From NCBI GenBank assembly GCA_037045435.1, contig JBAOID010000001.1, positions 1 through 64,000 of the forward strand: 64,000 nt of DNA, given 5' to 3'. The translations under genes were made by a program, and so were the position numbers. Below the pieces are notes generated by a model. That model worked only from the letters and a program-made list of their open reading frames with translations. It was not told where the DNA came from and did no database searches. This stretch comes from CBDUEF01 sp018063485 (GTDB taxonomy: Bacteria; Pseudomonadota; Alphaproteobacteria; Rhodobacterales; Rhodobacteraceae). Below are positions 26,942 to 36,400 of the stretch, in pieces (positions within the stretch are counted from its first letter, which is position 1; the number at the start of each line of letters is the position of its first letter).

Positions 26942-27588
26942 TTGACCTTTCTGGCAAGATGTTCGGCTATACTGAAAGGCAAAATCCGCCGGCTGTCAAG
27001 TTTAGTTTCACTAAAAATATCAATCAACGGATCTGTCCCTGGCAGTCAAGCACGGCCTCTGAACCAGACCAAAGACCAGTTTGCGATCAACCCCTTGGGC
27101 GATGGCAGGCAAGACAGCCAGGGTCGGCTCGGGCAGGCAGGTGGCATTGCAGTGCAATCAACGCAGCAGCCAGAGGATCGCCAAAAGCCGAACTGGCCGT
27201 CGAGACTCGTCGGCGACATCTGTGCCGGGTGAATGCACTGCGCGCCCTAAGACAGGGCGACGAAGGGATTACTGGAAGGATATCGGAATTTGCAAAGGGT
27301 AGCCGATCTGGCCGAACCGGCTATTCCTGACTCGCCAAGTCAGCCGGAATCGCGCGACCTGAGCACAGGTGGCATGGGTCATCACCCACCCGGATCACAG
27401 TGTAGCCGTGAAACCATGGGTCATTGCGACGTTGTGTGGGCGGATGTGCAAAGACGAAGGGGGGGCTCAAATGAGAGCCGGCGAAACGGATCTGGCAGGG
27501 GCTTTCGAAAACGGCTAACGGCCACAGGTCAAGCGTTGCCCTGATGGTGTGGCGGGGGTAGAAGCGGGCAACTGGGAAAGGTGCTGAC
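26942..27588. other. intergenic region between the regulator and gpmI
   Basis: About 650 bp in which I cannot support a gene on either strand; the short open frames lack codon bias and recognisable motifs. It contains the candidate operator at 27001-27015 and, at 27570-27576, a GGGAAAGG-like ribosome site for gpmI. The low-similarity frames could be remnants of a lost gene. Confidence 0.5.
27001..27015. promoter_or_regulatory. candidate operator of the XRE-cupin regulator
   Basis: Perfect inverted repeat TTTAGT-TTC-ACTAAA, 60 nt before the regulator start. Size and symmetry fit a dimeric HTH_3 regulator and suggest autoregulation of the operon. Confidence 0.5.
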
Positions 27589-29111
27589 ATGAGCCGCAAG
27601 CCTGTTGTTTTGTGTATTCTTGACGGTTGGGGGATCAATCCCAACCCCGCCGTATCAGCCCCGGCCCAGGCAAATGTGCCGAATTTCAACAGGATCTGGG
27701 CAGAATGTCCACATGCCACGCTAACCACCTTTGGCCCCGATGTTGGCCTGCCCACCGGGCAGATGGGCAATTCCGAGGTGGGCCATACCAATATCGGCGC
27801 GGGCCGGGTGGTGGCGATGGATCTGGGCGCGATTGATCTGGCGATCGAGGATGGGACTTTCGCCGCAAAACGCGCAGCTTTTGGCGTTTTGCGCAAAGTT
27901 GCGGGCCACGGGAGGCGTGGCGCATCTGATGGGCGTGGTGTCGGATGGCGGGGTGCATGGGCATCTGACGCATGTGATTGCCGCAGCACGGGCGATTGTG
28001 GCGCAGGGGGTTGCGGTTGCGCTTCATGCGATCACCGACGGGCGCGATGTGGCGCCTTCATCTGCAGCAGAGTTCGTGGCGCGGTTGCTGGTGCAACTGC
28101 CTGAAGGCGCATCTGTGGCCACCGTGATCGGGCGCTATTGGGCGATGGACCGCGATACGCGCTGGGAGCGGGTGGAGCGGGCGTATGATGCGATCATGTT
28201 CGGCAAGGGTGCGGCAGTTTGAAACGCCGGGGGCGGCGGTGGCGGCCTCTTATGCCAAGGGCGAGACGGATGAGTTTCTGGCCCCTTCGGTGATTGGCGG
28301 CTACACCGGTGCCAGGGATGGCGACGGGTTTTTCTGCCTGAATTTCCGATCCGATCGCGCCCGTGAAATCATGGCGGCGCTGGCCGATCCGGGGTTTTGT
28401 GGCTTTGCGGTGCCGGGGCGGGCGACCTGGGGCGCGCTGCTCGGGATGGTGGAATATTCGACGGCGCATAATTCATTTATGGCGACGGCTTATCCGAAAC
28501 GATCACTCCCAAATACCATTGGGGAATGGGTGGCCAAAAACGGGCTGACGCAATTTCGGTTGGCGGAAACCGAGAAATATCCTCATGTTACCTTTTTCCT
28601 GAACGGCGGGCGGGAAGAGCCGTTTGCCGGTGAAGATCGCGCGATGCCGAAATCGCCAAAGGTTGCGACCTATGATTTGCAGCCCGAAATGTCGGCGGGC
28701 GAGGTTTCGGATGAACTGGTTGCGGCGATCAGGCGCGGCTATGATCTGATCGTGGTGAATTTCGCCAATCCCGACATGGTTGGCCATACCGGCAGTCTGC
28801 CCGCAGCGATCAAGGCCTGTGAGGCCGTGGATAAGGGCTTGGGCCGTGCGCTGCTGGCGCTGGCCGAGGCGGGCGGCGCGATGATCGTGACGGCGGACCA
28901 TGGCAATTGCGAGTTGATGGTCGATCCGGTGACCGGCGGGCCGCATACGGCGCATACGACCAATCCGGTGCCGGTGATTTTGGTGGGTGGCCCTGCGGGC
29001 GCGGTGTTGCGCAAGGGCGGGCGGTTGGCGGATTTGTCGCCGACTTTGCTGGCTTTGATGGGGGTGGAACAGCCGCCCGAGATGACCGGGCGGAGCCTGA
29101 TGCTGCCATGA
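27589..29111 (+). CDS. gpmI: 2,3-bisphosphoglycerate-independent phosphoglycerate mutase, two frameshifts
   Basis: Glycolytic enzyme interconverting 3- and 2-phosphoglycerate, a Mn-dependent alkaline-phosphatase-fold protein. Asp12 (ILDGWG) and the phospho-acceptor Ser62 (MGNSEVGHTNIGAGR) are in the first frame. ITDGRDVAP and DRDTRWERVERAYD are in the second. NPDMVGHTG, TADHGNCE and HTAHTTNPVPVIL are in the third. Extra bases are a C at 27906-27907 and a T in 28218-28220; removing them gives 506 residues, the usual size. A double break in a normally indispensable enzyme with otherwise perfect motifs points to sequence error. The stop overlaps the next gene by 4 bp. Confidence 0.93.
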
Positions 29112-30220
29112 TCCGCGCGCTGGCTTTTGCCCTGATGTTGACGGCACAAACGGCTTTGGCCGGGGTTGCCGATGATGCGGCGCAGGCCTCAAGCGATTTG
29201 CAGGCGGCGGTGGTGGATTTGCAGGCGGCGACGCAATCCAAAGACCGGGTGGCAGCGCTGACCAAGACGATCAAGGCGTATGAAACGGGTCTGGGCGCGC
29301 TGCGCGAGGCTTTGCGGCAGGCCGAATTGCGTGAGGCGGAGTTGACGCTGCAATTTCAGGCCAAGCGCGACCGGGTGGCACAGCTTTTGGGGGTTCTGAG
29401 CCGGATCGAGGCCGAACCGGGGCCCTTGTTGCTGCTGCATCCATCGGGGCCTTTGGGAACCGTGCGGGCGGGAATGCTGCTGGCCGATGTCACCCCGGCC
29501 TTGCAGGCCGAAGCCAATCTGTTGAAGGCGCAGTTGACGGAATTGGCGGGGTTGCGATCCTTGCAAGAACAGGCGGGCAAGACGCTGGGCGCGGGCTTGA
29601 AGGCAGCGCAGGAGGCGCGCTCGGCGCTGTCGACCGCGATTTCTGAACGCACCGAATTGCCGCGCCGCTTTACCGAAGACCCCGATGTTTTACGCGGATT
29701 GCTGGAAAGCGCCGATACGCTGGAGGCCTTTGCGGCGGGGCTGACGATGGATGATACCGGCTCGCGCAGCTTTGAAGATGCCAAGGGCAAACTCGATCTG
29801 CCGGTGCTGGGCAGTCTGTTGCTTGGCCCCGACGAAACCGATGCCAAAGGGGTGACGCGGCCCGGTCTGGTGCTGGCCACAAGGGCAGGGGCGTTGGTCA
29901 CCAGCCCCTGGGCGGCAACCATCCGCTATCGCGGCCCGCTGTTGAACTACGGAAATGTGATGATACTTGAGCCGGGCGGCGGCTATCTTATGGTTCTCGC
30001 GGGCCTCGATCAGGTTTATGGCGAGGTGGGAGAAGTGGTTGCGCTTGGCGCTCCGCTAGGTCTTATGGGCGGAACCGAGGCGGCCCTGGCCGATTTCGCA
30101 AGCCTTGCAAATGACACTGGCGCACGCGAGACGGAAACGCTTTATGTGGAACTGAGACAAGGAGCCGAGCCGGTGAACCCGATGGCGTGGTTTGCGGCAA
30201 CGGCCGGAGCAGGGGAATGA
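29108..30220 (+). CDS. EnvC-like murein hydrolase activator with degenerate LytM domain
   Basis: A 370-residue exported protein: signal peptide (MIRALAFALMLTAQTALA), long Ala/Gln/Leu-rich coiled coil (about 20-200), then an M23/LytM-like domain (ALVTSPWAATIRYRGPLLNYGNVMILEPGGGYLMVLAGLDQVYGEVGEVVALGAPLGLMGG). The His residues that bind zinc in active M23 peptidases are absent (ILEPGGGY and VLAGLDQV where active enzymes have His). This is how EnvC-type activators look: they bind amidases rather than cut peptidoglycan. It is translationally coupled to gpmI and precedes ctpA, the gpm-envC-ctpA order known from many proteobacteria. Confidence 0.85.
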   Translation: MIRALAFALMLTAQTALAGVADDAAQASSDLQAAVVDLQAATQSKDRVAALTKTIKAYETGLGALREALRQAELREAELTLQFQAKRDRVAQLLGVLSRIEAEPGPLLLLHPSGPLGTVRAGMLLADVTPALQAEANLLKAQLTELAGLRSLQEQAGKTLGAGLKAAQEARSALSTAISERTELPRRFTEDPDVLRGLLESADTLEAFAAGLTMDDTGSRSFEDAKGKLDLPVLGSLLLGPDETDAKGVTRPGLVLATRAGALVTSPWAATIRYRGPLLNYGNVMILEPGGGYLMVLAGLDQVYGEVGEVVALGAPLGLMGGTEAALADFASLANDTGARETETLYVELRQGAEPVNPMAWFAATAGAGE

Positions 30221-30224
30221 AGGA

Positions 30225-31571
30225 ATGAAAAAGCTGATGATGGCAGGCGTGGTGGGCACTTTGGCCGGGGTCTTGCTGACCACTCAGGTGGCCGGGCCGA
30301 TGCTGGCGCAAGAGACCACCAAAGACAGCTCTGTCTATGAACAGCTTGATCTTTTTGGTGATATTTTCAACCGCATTCGCGCGCAATATGTGGAACCGGT
30401 GGACAACAAAAAGCTGATCGAGGCGGCGATCAACGGCATGTTGACCTCGCTTGATCCCCATTCCAGCTATCTGAGTGCCGCCGATTTTGCCGACATGCAA
30501 GAACAGACCCGTGGCGAGTTTGGCGGTTTGGGCATCGAAGTCACGCAGGAAAAAGGCTTTGTAAAAGTGGTGTCGCCGATGGATGGCACCCCGGCGGATG
30601 AGGCGGGGATCAAGGCGGGCGATTTCATCACCCAAGTCAACGGCGAGTCGGTTTCCGGCTTGACGATGGATCAGGCGGTGGAATTGATGCGCGGCCCGGT
30701 TGGATCTGAAATTGTGGTGACAATCGTGCGCGAAGGCGTGGCTGACCCGTTCGATGTGTCGATGATCCGCGACACGATCAAGCTCACGGCGGTCAAGGCG
30801 CGGTTGGTTGGCAGCACCGTGGTGTTGCGGGTATCGACCTTTAACGAACAGACCTTCCCCGGCTTGCAAGAGGGCATCAACAAATCTGTCGAAGAAGCCG
30901 GCGGGATGGATAAGGTTTCCGGCTTTGTGATGGATTTGCGGAACAATCCGGGGGGGTTGCTCAATCAGGCAATTCTGGTATCGGACGCGTTCCTTGAAAC
31001 CGGCGAGATTGTTTCCACCCGTGGCCGTACCGAAAAGGATGGCGAGCGGTTCAATGCCACCCCCGGCGATCTGGCGCAGGGCAAGCCCTTGGTGGTGCTG
31101 ATCAATGGCGGCTCGGCTTCGGCCTCGGAAATCGTGGCGGGGGCCTTGCAGGACCAGCGCCGCGCGATTGTGGTCGGCACCAAGAGTTTCGGCAAAGGCT
31201 CGGTGCAAACGCTGATCCCGCTGAAAGGCGATGGCGCAATGCGGTTGACCACGGCGCGCTATTACACGCCCTCGGGGCGTTCGATTTAGGCGTTGGGCGT
31301 GATGCCTGATATCGTGGTCAACCAACCGCATGTTGATCCCGCAGCAGTTGGCACCGAAGCAGCAGGGGCAGAAGATCAGGCCAACCAGCGCACCGAAGCC
31401 GATCTGCGCGGCGCGATCACCAATGGCTCGATGACCGAAGATGAGAAAAAGCTGCTGGAAGAAGAGCGCGCCCGCACCGAAGAGGCCGCCAAGTTGCGCG
31501 ATGAGGATTACCAACTGGCCTATGCCGTGGATATCCTGCGCGGGTTGGCAGCGGTTGCACCCAAGAAATGA
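30225..31571 (+). CDS. ctpA: C-terminal processing protease (S41), in-frame amber codon
   Basis: Periplasmic serine protease. It starts at the ATG after AAGGA with a signal/anchor (MKKLMMAGVVGTLAGVLLTTQVAGPMLA). A PDZ domain (FGGLGIEVTQEKGFVKVVSPMDGTPADEAGIKAGDFI) and the peptidase core with catalytic Ser in GGSASASEIVAGAL and Lys in TKSFGKGSVQ follow. Codon 355 is TAG (31287-31289) in GRSI-stop-ALGVMPDIVV, where relatives have Gln (CAG). The remaining 93 codons continue normally to the TGA at 31571. A truncated product would keep both catalytic residues. Whether the stop is real, suppressed or an error cannot be told from sequence. Confidence 0.9.
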
Positions 31572-31577
31572 GGAGGG

Positions 31578-31603
31578 GGCCGCGTTTGCAGCGCGGCCTT
31601 TTT
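31578..31603 (+). terminator. rho-independent terminator after ctpA
   Basis: GGCCGCG (31578-31584), 7-nt loop, CGCGGCC (31592-31598), then TTTTT (31599-31603). It ends 4 nt before the rppH ATG, so some read-through or a downstream start signal must serve rppH. Confidence 0.8.
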
Positions 31604-31606
31604 GGC

Positions 31607-32086
31607 ATGACGGATTTGTTGAAACTTCCCTATCGGCCTTGCGTTGGCGTTGTGCTGATCAACGCCGAAGGGCTGATCTTTGCCGGGCAGCGGCTGGATA
31701 ACAACGGTGCTGCCTGGCAGATGCCGCAGGGCGGGATTGATGCGGATGAAAAGCCGCGTCAGGCGGCGCTGCGTGAATTATGGGAAGAAACCGGAGTCAC
31801 CGCCGATCTGGTGGAGTTTGTCGGCAAGACCCATAATTGGGTGACTTATGATCTGCCGCCGGAGCTTTTGGGTAAGGTCTGGGGCGGTAAGTATAAAGGC
31901 CAGCGGCAGAAATGGTTTTTGTACCGCTTTACGGGCCGTGATGATCAGATCAACATTGCCAGCGAACACCCCGAGTTTTCCCAGTGGCGCTGGATTGATG
32001 CCAAGACGATGCTGGCCGGGATCGTGCCGTTCAAGCGGGCGGTTTATGATCAGGTGATTAGGTCGTTCCGCGCTTATTTGGCTTAG
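31607..32086 (+). CDS. rppH: RNA 5'-pyrophosphohydrolase (Nudix)
   Basis: Removes pyrophosphate from mRNA 5' ends to start decay; the family includes alphaproteobacterial Ap4A hydrolases. The Nudix box is complete: GGIDADEKPRQAALRELWEETGV. RppH-typical flanks are RPCVGVVLINAEGLIFAGQR, AWQMPQGG and KGQRQKWFLYRF. At 159 residues it is full length. The start is the ATG at 31607 immediately after the terminator. Its TAG stop (32084-32086) is formed by the first three bases of the palindromic repeat. Confidence 0.92.
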   Translation: MTDLLKLPYRPCVGVVLINAEGLIFAGQRLDNNGAAWQMPQGGIDADEKPRQAALRELWEETGVTADLVEFVGKTHNWVTYDLPPELLGKVWGGKYKGQRQKWFLYRFTGRDDQINIASEHPEFSQWRWIDAKTMLAGIVPFKRAVYDQVIRSFRAYLA

Positions 32087-32199
32087 AGCGCTTTGCGTTC
32101 AATCAGAGACATGTATTCACCTCGCAACCCGAGGCAGCGATTGCCCTCGCAACCGCGTTCGGGTTGCGAAGCGAATTCGATTTGACACAACGCGCTCTA
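32084..32199. repeat. 116-bp palindromic interspersed repeat, copy 2
   Basis: Same architecture as copy 1: outer arms TAGAGCGCTTTG and CAACGCGCTCTA (one mismatch) and inner arms with two mismatches. It occupies the whole space between rppH and the convergent lrgB. Its left end supplies the rppH TAG and its right end the lrgB TAG. The structured RNA could act as a bidirectional terminator or mRNA-end protector, though no T run is present. Confidence 0.85.
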
Positions 32200-32913
32200 G
32201 CCAAAAAGCGACAGGATCAGCGGCGCCAGCACTGCTGTCAGCACCGCGTTCAGCCCCATGCCAAGGCCCGCAAACGCCCCCGCAGTCGGGTTGACTTGAA
32301 ATGCCCGCGCAGTGCCGATGCCATGGGCGGCGACTCCCAGCGAAAAGCCGCGCGCGCGCCGGTCTTTCAGCCGCAGCAGATTCAGCAAAGGCGTGGCGAT
32401 CATCGCACCTGAAATCCCGGTCAGGATTACCAGCACCGCCGTTAGAGTGGGAGAGCCGCCGATGCTTTGCGAGATGCCGATGGCGACCGGGGCGGTGGCG
32501 CTTTTGGGCGCCAGGGAAGCCAGCATTTCCCCCCTGATGCCAAAGGCATAGGCAATTGCCAGCGCGGATGCCACCGCAGTTGTCGACCCGGCCAGCAGAG
32601 CGGCAACCAGCGGCAGAGCGGATTTGCGCACCTTTGGCAGGTTTTCCCAAAGCGGGACGGCAAGGCAAACGGTGGCTGGACCAAGCAGGAAATGCACGAA
32701 TTGCGCGCCCTCGAAATAGGTGGGGTAATCGGTGCCGCTGGCCCACAAAAGGCCCGCCAGCAGCGCCACCGCGATCAGCACCGGATTGGAAAGCGGTTGC
32801 CGACCGGTGGCGCGAAAGCACCAATCGCCAATCGCATAGGCGGCCAGCGTTGCCGTCAGCCACAGCAAGGGGCCGCGCGACAGATAGCTCCAGATTTCGG
32901 AAAAATCAGTCAT
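32197..32913 (-). CDS. lrgB: LrgB/CidB-family membrane protein
   Basis: Integral membrane protein of 238 residues with about seven hydrophobic segments. Diagnostic blocks are FLLGPATVCLAVPLWENLP, LAPKSATAPVAIGISQSIGGSPTLTAV and GVAAHGIGTARAFQ. LrgB proteins work with LrgA and have been linked to murein hydrolase export control and, in other members, to pyruvate or glycolate-type transport. Length is normal. It overlaps lrgA by 8 bp. Its stop codon lies in the repeat. Which physiological role applies here is unknown. Confidence 0.9.
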   Translation of the reverse strand: MTDFSEIWSYLSRGPLLWLTATLAAYAIGDWCFRATGRQPLSNPVLIAVALLAGLLWASGTDYPTYFEGAQFVHFLLGPATVCLAVPLWENLPKVRKSALPLVAALLAGSTTAVASALAIAYAFGIRGEMLASLAPKSATAPVAIGISQSIGGSPTLTAVLVILTGISGAMIATPLLNLLRLKDRRARGFSLGVAAHGIGTARAFQVNPTAGAFAGLGMGLNAVLTAVLAPLILSLFG

Positions 32914-33259
32914 CGCGATTCCCCGTTGCCCGTGCCACTCCGGCGAATGTCAGCGCGCCGACAGCAATCGCCAGCCCGGTCGAGACCACAATCGCCAGCA
33001 CCAGCGGCCCACCCGCAGCGCCAATCTCGGCAAAATGCCCGACCACGCCAACGCCTGCTGGCACAAACAGCAGCGACATTTGCCCCAATACGCTTTGCGC
33101 CACCGGGCGTACCAGACCGGCCAGACCGGGCAACCATTGCAGCGCGGCCACCATCAGAATCATCCCCAGCACCGGGCCAGGCAGCGGCAGGGCCAGTGTT
33201 CGGGTCAGGGCCTCACCGGCCAATTGGCACGACAGCAACGCAAGCAGGGCGGGAATCAT
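32906..33259 (-). CDS. lrgA: LrgA/CidA-family membrane protein
   Basis: A 117-residue, four-helix holin-like protein, partner of LrgB. The family core is LPLPGPVLGMILMVAALQW and SLLFVPAGVGVVGHF. The first gene of a two-gene operon divergent from smc; its promoter should lie in the 190-bp gap to the smc start. Confidence 0.88.
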   Translation of the reverse strand: MIPALLALLSCQLAGEALTRTLALPLPGPVLGMILMVAALQWLPGLAGLVRPVAQSVLGQMSLLFVPAGVGVVGHFAEIGAAGGPLVLAIVVSTGLAIAVGALTFAGVARATGNRDD

Positions 33260-33449
33260 CGGCAGGTTCCTTGCACGGGTTTGAGCAAGCCTAGCCGCCT
33301 TGCCTTGGCCTTGCTACTGGCAGCAACCGGAATATCCCAACATCTTGGGGATAAGGCGCGGGTTTGCGCCATATGCGGGAGAGTACCAGTTGACTTGGGG
33401 TCCGCTTGGCCCAAGCATTAACCCCCGGCAGAATCAGGAACCCCACCCT

Positions 33450-36400
33450 TTGCGCTTTACCAAGCTGCGGCTCAATGGCTTCAAAAGTTTCGTGGACCCC
33501 ACCGATCTGGTGATCCATGACGGGCTGACCGGGGTGGTTGGCCCGAACGGCTGTGGCAAATCCAATCTGCTGGAGGCGATGCGCTGGGTGATGGGTGAGA
33601 ACCGGCCCACGGCGATGCGCGGCGGCGGGATGGAGGATGTGATTTTCAACGGCGCCGCTACCCGTGGCGCGCGCCATTTTGCCGAAGTGGCACTGGTGCT
33701 GGACAACACAGATCGCCTTGCGCCTTCGGGGTTCAATGATGCCGATCAGATTGAAATTACCCGGCGGATCACCCGCGATGCCGGTTCGGCCTATAAGCTG
33801 AACACCAAAGACGTGCGCGCCCGCGATGTGCAGATGCTGTTTGCCGATGCCTCTACCGGCTCGGCCTCGCCCGCCTTGGTGCGGCAGGGGCAGATTTCGG
33901 AACTGATCAACGCCAAGCCAAAATCGCGACGGCGGATCCTGGAAGAGGCGGCGGGGATTTCGGGGCTTTATGCGCGCAGGCATGAGGCGGAGTTGAAGCT
34001 GTCAGGGGCCGAGACGAATCTTTTGCGGGTGGATGATGTGCTGGAAAATCTGGCGCAACAGCTCTCGACACTGGTGCGGCAGGCGAAACAGGCGGCGCGG
34101 TATCGCGAGATTGGCGAAGAGTTGCGCCGGGCCGAGGGGCAGTTGCTGTATCGGCGCTGGCGTGAGGCCGACCAGGCGCGGGCCGAGGCCGATGATCTCT
34201 TGCGTCAACGGCTGACGCAGGCGGCGCAGGCCGAGGCGGCGGCGCGACTTGCGGGCAAGCAGCGCGAGGCAGCAGAGGATGCCTTGCCGCCGCTTCGCGA
34301 GCAAGAGGCGATTGCGGCGGCGATTTTGCAACGGCTGATGGTGCAGCGGGATCAGCTTGGCGAGGCCGAGGCGCGGGCGCGGGCGATGATCGACACGTTG
34401 CGCGGGCGGATCGTGGAACTTGACCGTGACGCAGAGCGGGAGACCGGGCTGAACCGAGATGCGGGTGAGATGATCGCGCGGCTGGAGTGGGAAATCGAGC
34501 AGCTTTTGCGCGCGCATGACGGGCATGAAGAGCGTTTGGCCGAGGCGTCAGAGATCGCCCGCGAGGCGTCGGGGGCGTTGAGTCTGTGCGAGAACGCGCT
34601 GTCTGAGGCTACTGAGGATGCGGCGCGCTTGGCTGCCCGGCACCAATCGGTGCAGCGGATGCTGGCCGACAGCCGGGCCACGGTGCAAAAGGCCGAAGCC
34701 GAGGTTGGGCGGGCGGCTGAGGCGGTTTTGGTGGCACAAACCGCATTGGCCACGGCGAGTGCGGGTTTTGCTGCGGCAGAGGAAGGCCAGGAGGCGGCGG
34801 CGCATCTGGCGGAGTCCGCTGATGAGGCATTGGAGCACACCGAGGCGGCACGGGCCGAAGCGCAGGCGCGCGAATCCGATGCGCGGGCGGCGAAATCCGA
34901 GGCCGAGGGCGAGGCAGCGGCAATGCGGGCCGAGGTGGCGGCGCTGGCAAAACTGGTGGAGCGTGAGGGGTTGGCCGGGCATCAGGTGCTGGACCGCTTG
35001 ATCGTGGAACCGGGGCTGGAAAAGGCGCTGGGCGCGGCGCTGGCCGATGATCTGCGCAGCCCCGAAGTGGGCGCGGATCGGCCCTCGGGCTGGGTGCCCT
35101 TGCCGGATTATCCTGATCCACAATTGCTGCCTGATGGGGTGCAACCGCTGGCGAGATATGTGCAAACGCCGCCGGTGTTGCAGCGGCGTCTGGGGCAGAT
35201 CGGGCTGGTGGAGCGCGAGGTCGGCGCGCGGTTGCAGGTGGGTTTGCAGCCGGGGCAGCGGCTGGTCAGCCGTGAGGGCGATTTGTGGCGCTGGGACGGA
35301 TTTCGCGCCGGGGCCGAAGATGCGCCCTCGGCCGCCGCGTTGCGCTTGCAGCAGTTGAACCGGTTGACCCGGCTGAAACGCGATCTGGAAGAGGTGTCCG
35401 CGCGGGCCATGGGGGCGGCGCAGGCGCATGCGGCACTGCAAACCCGGCTGGCTGATCTGGCGCGCGCCGATCAGATGGCGCGTGAGGCCCGTCGCGCCGC
35501 CGATGCGCGGGTGGCCGATGCCAACCGGATGGCGGCCCGCGCCGAAGCTGATCGCTCGATTGCGGGTGGCAAGCTGGAGGCTGCAAGGTTGGCGGTGTCG
35601 CGTTACGGCGACGAGGCGATTGAGGCCCGTGAGCGGCTGGAAGAGGCCAGTGCGATGGCGGAGGATCTGGGCGATCTGGAGTCTGCGCGCTTCACGCTCG
35701 AGGCGGCACGCGTCGCGGTCGAGGCGGCGCGGATCACAATGATGACGCGGCGCTCCGGGCAGGACGAGTTGCGCCGCGAGGGCGAGGCGCGGGTGCGGCG
35801 CAGGCAAGAGGCGGTCAAGGAGGTGTCGGGCTGGAAGTACCGGCTGGAGACGGCGGGCAAACGGCTGGCCGAACTGGCCGAGCGCAAGGCGGAAACCGAG
35901 GAGGAACTCTCCGAGGCCTCTGCCGCACCTGAGGAAATCGCCATCAAGCGCGAGGAATTGGGCGATGCGATTGCCAGTGCCCAAGCGCGGCGCGCGGTGG
36001 CGGCGGATGCTTTGTCCGGGGCCGAGGCGGCGTTGCGAGGCGCGCGCGATACCGAGCGCGAGGGTGAAAAGCTGGCCGGAGAGGCACGAGAGGCACGGGC
36101 GCGGAGCGAGGCACGGGCCGAGGCCGCGCGCGAGGCGGTGGCCTTTGCTGCCGAGCGGATTGGCGAGGCTGCGGGGGCGACACCCGCGCAACTGCTGGAG
36201 ACGTTGAAGGTTGATCCCGACAAGATGCCCGACGCCGACAGCCTTGATACCGATGTGCAACGCCTGAAACGTCAGCGCGAGGCCTTGGGCGCGGTGAACC
36301 TGCGCGCCGAAGAGGACGCCGAGGCGGTGCGGTTGGAACATGACACCCTGCATCAGGAGAAAATTGATCTGGAAGAGGCGATCAAGAAACTGCGCGCCGG

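Noticed and set aside
26942..27588. Several 60-140 codon frames on both strands
   Set aside because: They overlap each other, lack ribosome sites and match no family I know; at best remnants.
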